Of a DNA stretch of 44,802 nucleotides, positions 33,110 to 41,800 are shown piece by piece. The position numbers and the translations under genes are program-made. The stretch's first letter is position 1; each line of letters begins with the position of its first letter. The notes beneath the pieces were generated by a model, which had not been told where the DNA came from, searched no databases, and was given only the letters and a program-made list of their open reading frames with translations. Source of the DNA: Mesotaenium endlicherianum (Eukaryota > Streptophyta > Zygnematophyceae > Zygnematales > Mesotaeniaceae); contig WELA01006442.1 in assembly GCA_009602735.1 (NCBI GenBank), positions 137,420-182,221 on the forward strand, read 5' to 3'.

Positions 33110-33765
33110 GCTGTAGTACTTGCTGAAGGTTTCCATGCACAAGTTTGGGAAAAGTTGGAGCTGCCATAGCTTGTATTCTCTGGAGTCTGGAGAAAAGCAT
33201 GTTCTTTATCTATTATCTTTGAGATGAAAGAATCTTCTAATCTTTTTGAACCTATTCCTACTCATGAATCTGCCAAAGCTAGGAAGTGTAATAGCCCTTT
33301 CACAGTCTTCTGCCAGTAACTCCTCAATCTCGGTAGTCCATGCAAGCCCATAGCCATGCATAGCCCATGGAAAACAACTATCTCCGTGCATGTGACAGGT
33401 TTCCAACCTCTGACAGGATGCAATGGTGCATAATTGTTTGTCTCCAATACCAACTACTGAAAGAATGCAATAGGCATGAATAAACAAAAGATCCCAAAGG
33501 GGCTCAAGCGTCTGAACCTCCTGTCTAGAATGCCCTGCAAGCCATGGTGATGTGTAGTGCTAGGCTGCAGCAAGTCCAACTGGCAGGAGTCTCCGCGGGC
33601 AGGCTCCTTCTAATCCCAAATCTCTTCATACTCCTCCTCCTCCTCCTCCTCCTCCTCCTCCAGCATGGTGGGAGCAAGAGACACCTCCTCTTCCTCCTCG
33701 GAAGACACCCTGTCTTCCCCATAATTGCTGTTGCTGCTCTCAGGGTCGGAATCAGAGTTTATCAT
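33110..33765 (-). pseudogene. piggyBac transposase, N-terminal piece
   Basis: The minus-strand start ATG at 33765 opens an acidic Ser/Glu-rich N-terminus including a run of ten or so Glu codons (GAG repeat, 33630-33665). ETNNYA, GLCMAMGLHGLPRLRSYW and LPSFGRFMSRNRFKKIRRFFHL follow, the conserved N-terminal blocks of piggyBac transposases. Breaks: TAG after the Glu run, frameshifts near 33445 and 33290, and TAA just after FHLKDNR. This piece is more decayed than the other two. Confidence 0.8.
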
Positions 33766-33798
33766 GGGCTCTTTTCCTTTTCTTGTTGTGAGAGGGGG

Positions 33799-34542
33799 TG
33801 AAAGGGGCAGAGTGCCCTAGTGGAAGCGTAGTGACTCACGAGGAAAGGAACTAGTTGCAATCATACTAGAGAGTGCAGCGGCATGTCACTAACAAAGCTT
33901 AGGAAAATTACTTGACATTTTGAGTAGCAAGAAAATGCTCACAAATGATGTAGGATGAAAGGCCTTGTCATTACAAACCCGTAGAAATTTACAGAAGTGA
34001 AAACTGATAAGAAACAAAGAAGTTATGCCTATTTATAATTTTCTGCCTAAGTGCTCCTCTCTAGGAGGAAGTTACGGATTTTCCTAAGTGTTCGTCAAAT
34101 CGTCCCTTCCAGAATATTCGTGAGTAAGCCAGATCGGTCTAATCTGACGTGTCGGGCCGAATTGACGTCCACATACATGCATCGACATTACTAGAATATT
34201 CTATCTTAGACGCGCTAGGCTAAACCGAAACTTCTAGGTAAATCGACCTAGTCGGCACTCCGCGTCAGCCGAACTTACGTGAAGGTTCGAGTTCATTCTA
34301 ACGGGCCAGATTGCTCGACGCTGTCGGTCAGTCCGACGGTCGCGCTCACCGCCAATTAAGGACAGTCGTCAACCGACCTCAAAGCTAATTAAACTTCAGA
34401 AATCCGTAACTCTCTCAATACTTGACCAAATTCGATGAACTTAATATCAAAATGACCACAAAAATGCACTCTACATGAATGTACAATCAAAACATACTTT
34501 CATGAAACTCAAAAATGCACTTCATAAACCTATGACCTTACA
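33799..34542 (-). repeat. Element C 3' LTR, 744 bp
   Basis: Reads TGTAAGG...CTTTCA on the minus strand, directly after the polypurine tract. Same length as the solo LTR at 32366-33109. Confidence 0.92.
34027..34037 (-). promoter_or_regulatory. TATA box of element C LTR
   Basis: TATAAATAGGC on the minus strand, followed in the transcription direction by about 230 bp to the LTR end, as expected for a U3 promoter. The same motif is kept in the solo LTR. Confidence 0.5.
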
Positions 34543-37500
34543 TCATCCCCCTCCTCAAGATGCGACGTCCTCGACGCATTCTGTAGATAACGCCTCAACT
34601 TACTCTCACAATGAGTCAAGTTGGCCTCTGGCTCCCAAGTGTTGTCGTCCGCAGGGTAGCCTTTCCACTTGACCAGATACTCTTGAACAAGTCGTTGACC
34701 TCGCTCGACTCGTCGATCGTCAACAATCGCCCCCACTTCATACTCCAATTTATCATCGATCTCGACCGGTGGTGGCGGTGTAGGTAGGCGTCCTGGATGT
34801 CCTTCATTCGGGTCAACGTATGGCCGCAGGCAATTGACATGGAACACATCATGGATACGCCAGCCTGAAGGAAGTTCCAACTTGTAGGCCACTGAATTCA
34901 CCTGCTTGAGCACTACAAAGGGACCTGCAAACCGTGCCCGCAGTTTCCTCTTGCCTGTGAAAGGTAGGTTCTCTGTGGACAAGAGTACTTTGTCGCCCAC
35001 TTGGAATGTCACTTCCCTCCTGTGCTTGTTAGCATGCTTGACCTGCTCTTGTTGTGCCTTCCGAATACACGTCTTCGCCATATCCCAAGTCTTGGCCATC
35101 TGCTCCATAAAAGCTTGTGTAGTAGGAACCTGAGTCTCCTTGGCCTTCTCCAACAAGATGTTCCCTGGATGATATACTTCTCTCCCATAAACCATAGCGA
35201 ATGGTGACTGCTTGGTCGATCCCTGCATGCTGTTGTTGTAGGCAAACTCCAATCCTGGCAGCTTCTTGTCCCACTCTGAAGGGTCCTCCATAGTGAAACT
35301 CCTGAGCACCTCTTGCAGAGTTCTGTTGAGCCTCTCACTCTGCCCGTCTGTCTGAGGGTGATAGGAAGTGCTCATACTCAGCTTGGTCCCCATCAAAGTA
35401 AACAATGACCGCCAAAAGTTGCTAGTAAACCTTGGATCCCGATCTGAAACAATCACCTTCGGCAACCCATGTAGCCTGAAAATATGATCAAAGAATAGCC
35501 GTGCCACATCTGCTGCCGTAGAAGTCTCCTTCATGGGAATGAAGTGAGCCATCTTGCTGAGTCTGTCAGACACAACCCATACTGCATCGTGCCCTTGACC
35601 ACTGACTGGTAACGATGTGATGAAGTCCATAGCAATCTGCTCCCAAGGATACTCTGGAATAGGCAGGGGTTGCAATGTACCTCCCTTCTTTTGATTTGGT
35701 GTCTTGTTTCTCTGGCACGCATCGCAACTCCTGATCCACTCCTCGATGTCCTTGTCCATATTTCTCCAGTAGTATTCCCGCTTCAGCACGCTTGCCGTCT
35801 TCTCGCTTCCAAAGTGTCCAGCATATAAGCAGTCATGATGCTCCGCAAGTAGTAAGTCTCGTAGCTCCTTGATGTCAGGTACCACCACTCTCTTGGAATC
35901 ACCATAATACCATATGCCGTCCTTCTTCTGCATACTCGCGTTGAACTCCGCTGCTCCACCATCAGCAAACTGTGGCTCCTCCTCATAACCTTTTTGAAGC
36001 TTCTCCTTGAAGTCTATATTCTCCTTGATGACTGAGACAGCTGCAAGGTCACACCTCCTGGATAAAGCGTCTGCAGGGTTGATCTTCCCAGGTAAGTACT
36101 CAATCTTGTGGTCAAACTGTTGCAGAAACTCCATCCACCTTGCTTGTCTTGGTGTCAACGTTGGCTGCGTCATAAACTTCTCCAAGCTCTTGTAGTCGGT
36201 CTTTATGAACACCTTCCGGCCGTCCACATAACATCGCCAAATCCTCAAAGCTTGGATAATAGCCAACATCTCCCGCTCGTGTGCCGCATAGTTTTGCTCA
36301 GCAGGACTCAACTTCCTGCTCTCATATGCCACAGGCTGCAATCCTTTGCCCCGGTCCTGGAGAAGAATGGCTCCCACTGCAAAGTTTGACGCGTCTGTGA
36401 TGATGGTGAAAGGAAGCTTTGGACTTGCAATTGCCAATAAAGGTGCCTGTGTCAACAGCTCCTTAATCTTCTCAAATGCTTGCTGCTCCTTGTTACCCCA
36501 TAGCCACTTCTCTTGCTTCTTCAACATGTCCGTGAGCGGTGCACATACCTTGGCAAATCTTTCAATGAAACGTCGATAATAATTCGCCATGCCGAGGAAA
36601 CTCCTGAGTTGATGAATATCAGCAGGTACCGGCCAATTTTTGACTGCTTGCACCTTCTTCTGTTCCACCTTGACTCCTTCAGCTCCCACTATGTGTCCAA
36701 GAAACTCGATCTCTTTGAGACAGAAGTCGCACTTGCTCATCTTCCCATATAACTTTTGATCTCTCAAGACCTCCAACACCTTCCTCAGATGCTCCACATG
36801 CTCTTCCAAGGTCTTCAAATAGATCAGGATGTCGTCCAAAAATACCACCACAAACTGGTCCAAGTAGGGTCTGAATATACTACTCATGAGTCCCATGAAT
36901 GTAGCAGGTGCATTAGTCAATCCAAAAGGCATGACTGCGAACTTGAACAAACCATAGCGAGTCCTGAAAGCAGTCATCTGAATGTCTCCTTCCGCAATCC
37001 GTACCTGGTGATAGCCACTCCTCAAATCGATCTTCGAGAAATACTTCGCCCCGACAAGCCTGTCAATCAACTCGTCCATTCATGGAAGTGGGTATCTGTT
37101 CTTGATGGTCACCTTGTTGAGAGCCCGGTAGTCGACACACATCCTCATAGTCCCATCCTTCTTCTTCACAAATAAGACTGGCGCTGCAAATGGAGACTCG
37201 CTGGGTCGGATGAATCCCTTCTCCAATAACTCCGTCAGTTGCTTCTTTAACTCATCCAACTCCGCAAACGATTGTCGATAGGCGGGTCTCACTGGTGGCT
37301 TGCTCCCTGGTTCCAACTCAATCTTGTGCTCCATAGCTCTCTGTGGAGGTAATCCTGCAGGTAGCTCCTCAGGAAATACGCACTTGAACTCCTCCAACAG
37401 CGCCTTAATTTGGGCAGGCATCTCAGCAGGCTTCTTCTCTTGAGCAGTTGGGCTCTGCTCCTTCTGAGCAAGGGGATCAGACACCACTACTTGCTCCTCC

Positions 37501-38117
37501 GGCGATGTACATTCGCCCAGGCTGTTAGGATTCACGCTTGCTCCATCTGATGACCTGGCCAGGGCCACCGAAACAAGGTACATCTCCTTCACCTGATTCG
37601 CCCTGCATAGCTTCTTAACTTGCAGGCTCGACAGAAGACAGTTACTTGTGGTCGTATCTACCTCCACCTGTTTCGCTGTCTCCATTCGACCATCACGCCC
37701 TTGGACTTTCACTTGTCCTGTGCTCCAGTGCACTTGAGGGTTGGCTTTCCTTAGCCATGGTCGGCCCAATATCACCTCATGGTGACCCAACTCTGCCTGC
37801 TCCATAACTTCCTTACTCTGGTGCCCCGCTACTTCCACGTGAATAGCTTCCGTAGGTGCACCACACTTGAGTCTCAGCCCATTCGCCAAGATTGCCTCCT
37901 TAGGCTCATAATGCTTCTGCACAGGGATTTGCCACTCTTTCACCAGCTTCTTGTGCACAAAATTTGCACTTGCGCCACTGTCGACCATACACTTCGCATT
38001 ATTGCCGTCGACCACTCCTTCCACGATGATAGGCTTGTCAACGTCTCGTCCTTTGCTTCTCGGCAGGCTCCTGGGGATAACCTCCTTGTGAGTTCTCGTC
38101 TTCACGCCAGTAGACAC
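34530..38117 (-). pseudogene. Element C pol with chromodomain, one internal TGA
   Basis: A single reading frame of 1195 codons is interrupted only by TGA at 37082-37080, where gypsy elements have Arg (YPLP-R-ID). Protease: [23 protein letters not shown]. RNase [13 protein letters not shown] and [11 protein letters not shown]. Integrase: H2C2 ([18 protein letters not shown]) and an intact D-D-E triad ([25 protein letters not shown]). The C-terminus is a chromodomain with [19 protein letters not shown], which in chromoviruses guides integration to histone-marked chromatin. The stop lies 12 bp inside the 3' LTR. With one substitution as the only pol lesion, this copy is relatively young. Confidence 0.92.
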
Positions 38118-38149
38118 CCCAGAACGACTTACTGGCGTCCTCCTTTTTC

Positions 38150-38690
38150 CTGCTATTGAGGTTGCTTCGCCTCCACATGACAGTCTCGAGCCAGATGTCC
38201 AAGCTTGCCGAAATTATGGCAGGGTCCTCTCGGCTTGAAATTCTGCTGCCTGCGCTGGTACTGCACAAGTCCCAACTCCATGGGTATTGGACCTTGAACA
38301 CTCGTGCTTGGCGCTTGAGATCCAAAGTGTCAATATCCTCCAAAGTTGTGGCTGCCCCACTGCCTCTGACTATACTCCACAGCGTCGACCCTTGTTGCCA
38401 GTGCCATCATTTCTCCAAGACTGGTAGGGTTCTTGAGTGCCACTTCCTTGGCCACAGTTGGCTTGAGTCCCCTCTTGAACTTGTCCATCATCTCCGACTC
38501 GTGCATGGATGGACATTGAAGCACCAGCTCGTTGAAGTGCGATACATACTCTTGAACACTTCCTNACTTGCTCGTTGACGAAGGCGCACCAATAGATCTC
38601 GAGCGATAGCCTCGGGCGCAATAGGTTGAAATGGCCTCTTCAAGCCTTCAAAGAGCTGATTGTCGTGCGTTAAGAGATCGGGTGCGCCTT
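38150..38690 (-). pseudogene. Element C gag remnant
   Basis: Minus-strand pieces FEGLKRPFQPIAPEAIARDLLVRLR, then EYVSHFNELVLQCPSMHES and MMDKFKRGLKPTVAKEVAL, form a retrotransposon gag core. They are out of frame with each other at the single N (38565). A degenerate knuckle [14 protein letters not shown] follows near 38190, with the second Cys changed to Phe. The N-terminus is missing. The frame break at N may be an assembly error and not a mutation. Confidence 0.75.
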
Positions 38691-38697
38691 GTCGGCA

Positions 38698-38797
38698 TAA
38701 GCAGCACACAATAGACAAGCAGGCTTTGCTGCAATGAAGTCTATAATACAAATGGCTTTATAGCCAAAAACGGAGTCAAGCGTCAAATGTTTTAATT
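38698..38797 (-). repeat. 98-bp repeat fragment between elements B and C
   Basis: Matches the last roughly 98 bp of the nested insertion at 26563-26660, sharing AAGCAGGCTTTGCTGCAATGA and the palindrome GGCTTTATAGCC (38754-38765). On the minus strand it directly follows the polypurine tract of element B, so it may be the surviving end of B's 3' LTR. Confidence 0.65.
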
Positions 38798-38809
38798 CCC
38801 CCCCCAGCT
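38798..38809 (-). other. Element B polypurine tract
   Basis: Minus strand GAGCTGGGGGGGG, one base after the polyprotein stop codon. The CTGGGGGGGG core is identical to that of element A (30670-30679). Confidence 0.65.
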
Positions 38810-38810
38810 C

Positions 38811-41800
38811 TCAGTCTCTAGCTGATGGGCTGTGTACGCTGCCTAAGGCTAGCTCAGTGCAGTGTTCGCAGAACCAGTCGTCAGCGGGCACGCGGGCCAG
38901 CGGCGGGTCGAGGCAGCTGATGTGGAAGCCGAGGTTGCAGTTGTCGCAAAGCAGCATCTTGGCCTCCTGGCCAGTGCTGTGACAGATCTGGCACGCCCAG
39001 TCCTTGGGCGGCCGCGCGTCGCGGGGACGGACCTGCAAGTCCAGGTTAGGAAGATGGCACGGCCCACAGTTCTTCGTGTGGTCCTTGTGAAGACGGCCAT
39101 CTGCGCCTTCCCGTTCCAGGACGCCTGACGCCAAGGCACGCTTGACGCGCAGGATGACCGGCGAGCTGCTGGTGTCGAGGGTGTTCTTTGTCTGGCGTCG
39201 CAGGTACACAAAGTCACCTGCGGAAAATTGCAACACACGCGGATGATAGGCTCCTCCACAAGTCATGGCGTACCTCAGTGTGTCGCGATGCTGTGCGATG
39301 CTGAGGTTATCCATGGCCATGGGCATCAGGCGCCGAAAGAGCTGAGCACGCTGCCCGATAAGAGCACTCCATGTGTCGGGACTGTCCAAGTCCAAGACGT
39401 TCTCGGCCACAGTTCTGGCTGCTGCTGGCAGGATGGGCTGTCGGCCGTAGAGAAGGAAGTAGGGAGAGTGCGAGGCCAGGGAGGCCTGCTTACTGAACCT
39501 GTACCCCATCGCCAGCCAAGGGAGGGCGTCGTCCCAGTAGGTACGGTCGTGGGCAAGGCAGTACTTCCGCAACCCTAGCTTGACGGTCTGCACCATGCGC
39601 TCGGCGAGGCCGTCAGCCTGAGGATGATCGCGGGAGGTGGTGCGGTGGTCAATCATAGAGCGCTCCAGCAGCTTCTGAAAGCTGCCCTGGAACTCCTTGC
39701 CCTGGTCGGTCAGCACCTCAGCGCAGCCGCCAAAACGGGTTAGGACCTGATTGAGGAAGGCCTGAGCGATCCCCTCACTGGCCTTGCTAACCAAGGGCAC
39801 AGGCTCGATCCACTTGGACATGTGCTCAATCATCACCAAGACGTAGAGGTTGCCCTGGCGGGACTTGGGCAGCTCTCCAGCCAAGTCAAGCGACCACCTG
39901 TAGAACAGCCCCTGAATAGGAAGGGGGCTGAGGGCAACGATGCGCGCTGTGAAGCTCGAGCGCACACGGTTGCAGTGAGTGCAGCTGCTGACGACAGCGG
40001 CGACGACCTTAGTCATGCCGTGCCACCAGTACTCGGCTTGAAGAAGACTGAGGGTGCGCTTGACACCAAAGTGCCCGAGGGACTCGTGCACTTGGCGCAC
40101 CAGCTGACTGCGTATGGCAGGCTCGGGGACCACCAGGATGGAGCCGTCCGCCATCACGCGCCTCACGCGCCCCTCCATGAAAATGAAGTCGCGACTGCGT
40201 CTGAGGATGCGGTCGCGCTCGCGTGCGCTGACATCGGGTGCCAAATCCTTGGCCGTGACGTACTGCAGTACTGGGGCGTCGTCCCACACGTCCTCGGGAC
40301 CGCGCTGCCAGCTGTCCTGGTCCTCTGCCACTGCCAGGGCCAATCGCCGAGTGGTGACGGTGACCATGTCCAGGCTAGTGAGCCCTGCGGGTCGTACATC
40401 GCCGTCCACGGTAAAGGCCAGGAAGGCCGCCGCATGCCAGGCTACCGGCTCATCCTCATCGTGGCGAGCCACAGTGAGATCCCTCGAGGAGGGCAGCGGG
40501 TTACGGCTGAGACCGTCAGCGTCCAGGTTGGTCGAGCCTGGACGGTGGTGCACGTCGAAGGTGTACTCCTGCAAGATAAGCGCCCACCGTGCGTACTTGC
40601 CGGTCAAGCGCTCCGACGTCATGAGCCACTTAAGTGGCTGATGGTTGGTGACCAGGCGGAAGTGCGTGCCGTAGAGATAGTGCCTGAAGTGCACAATCGC
40701 CCAGACTGCTGCCAGGCACTCCCCCTCGTAGGAGCCATAGTTGCCTTCCGCGCTGTTGTTGCTGCGGCTGGCGTAGGCCACCACATGCTCGAAGCCGTCA
40801 TGCTCCTGCACCAGCACAGCGCCCAGCCCTGCCTGCGACCAGTCGATGTGGAGGATGAAGGGTTTCGCGTAGTCAGGACGCCGAAGCACAGGAGCGCTCA
40901 CCAGCAGCTCCTTGAGCTTATCAAATGCCGCCTGCTGCTCTGGTCCCCATACGTAGGCAACGCCCTTGCGGAGCAAGTCGTTGAGCGGCTTGGCTAGCTT
41001 GCTGAATCCTGGCACGAAGCGGCGGTAGTAGTTGGCAATGCCGAGGAAGGCCCGTAGCTGCGAGAGATTTGTAGGAGGTGGGATGCCTGTGATGGCCGAG
41101 ATCTTCGCCAGCTGGGGTGCCAAGCAGCTGGAGGAGAGCAGGTGGCCAAGGTACTCCACCTCGCGGGTCCCAAAGGTGCACTTGCCTGGATGGCACTTGA
41201 GCCCAGCGGCCTCCAAGCGGTCCAGGACGGTAGTGATGTGCACCACGTGCTCCTCAAACGTCTGACTGAAGACGAGCACGTCATCGATGTAGCATCGGGC
41301 AAAGGACAGCCCAACCAGTTCCTTATCCATCACCCTCTGAAAGGTAGCTGGCGCGTTCTTCAACCCGAACGGCATCACCACCCACTCGTAGAGCCGCTGT
41401 GCTCCCCAAAACGCCGTCTTATGCTGGTCCTCCTCGGCGATGGGAATCTGGTTGAAGCCCTGACGCAGATCCAGCACTGAGAACCAAGTGCACGTGCCAA
41501 TGTCATCAAAGATCTTGTCAGGCGTCGGCATAGGATATCTGTCCTGCTCGGTGACCTCGTTCAGCCTACGATAGTCACCGCACATCCTCTTCTCGGACCA
41601 GTTGCCCGAGGCATCCTTCTTGGCTGGCATGACCGCCCCCCGATAGCGCCCGAGATCGTGCATGCTGCTGGCAAAGCTGGTGCTGCGCCTCCCGTCCAGC
41701 AGTGTCGTCAACTGTGCAGCCTGCGCCGTGGTGAGTGTCCCCCCCAGCTTCCATGTCGGTGGAGCTGGTGGCGTCGCCTGGCCTGCAGCTAGAGTCTCTT

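Larger units (their letters stand above)
33799..38697 (-). mobile_element. Element C: Ty3/gypsy chromovirus, 5' truncated
   Basis: On the minus strand: gag remnant, protease, RT, RNase H, integrase, chromodomain, polypurine tract (GAGGAGGGGGATGA, 34543-34556) and the 3' LTR. The 5' LTR and gag N-terminus are missing, replaced at about 38697 by a fragment of another repeat. The 3' LTR ends 33 bp upstream of the piggyBac start codon. Confidence 0.88.

Noticed and set aside
38698..38797. Direct in-frame link between the end of element B and element C as one element
   Set aside because: The B polypurine tract and the 98-bp repeat fragment separate them, gag of C lacks its N-terminus here, and their RT sequences belong to different lineages (PHD type versus chromodomain type).
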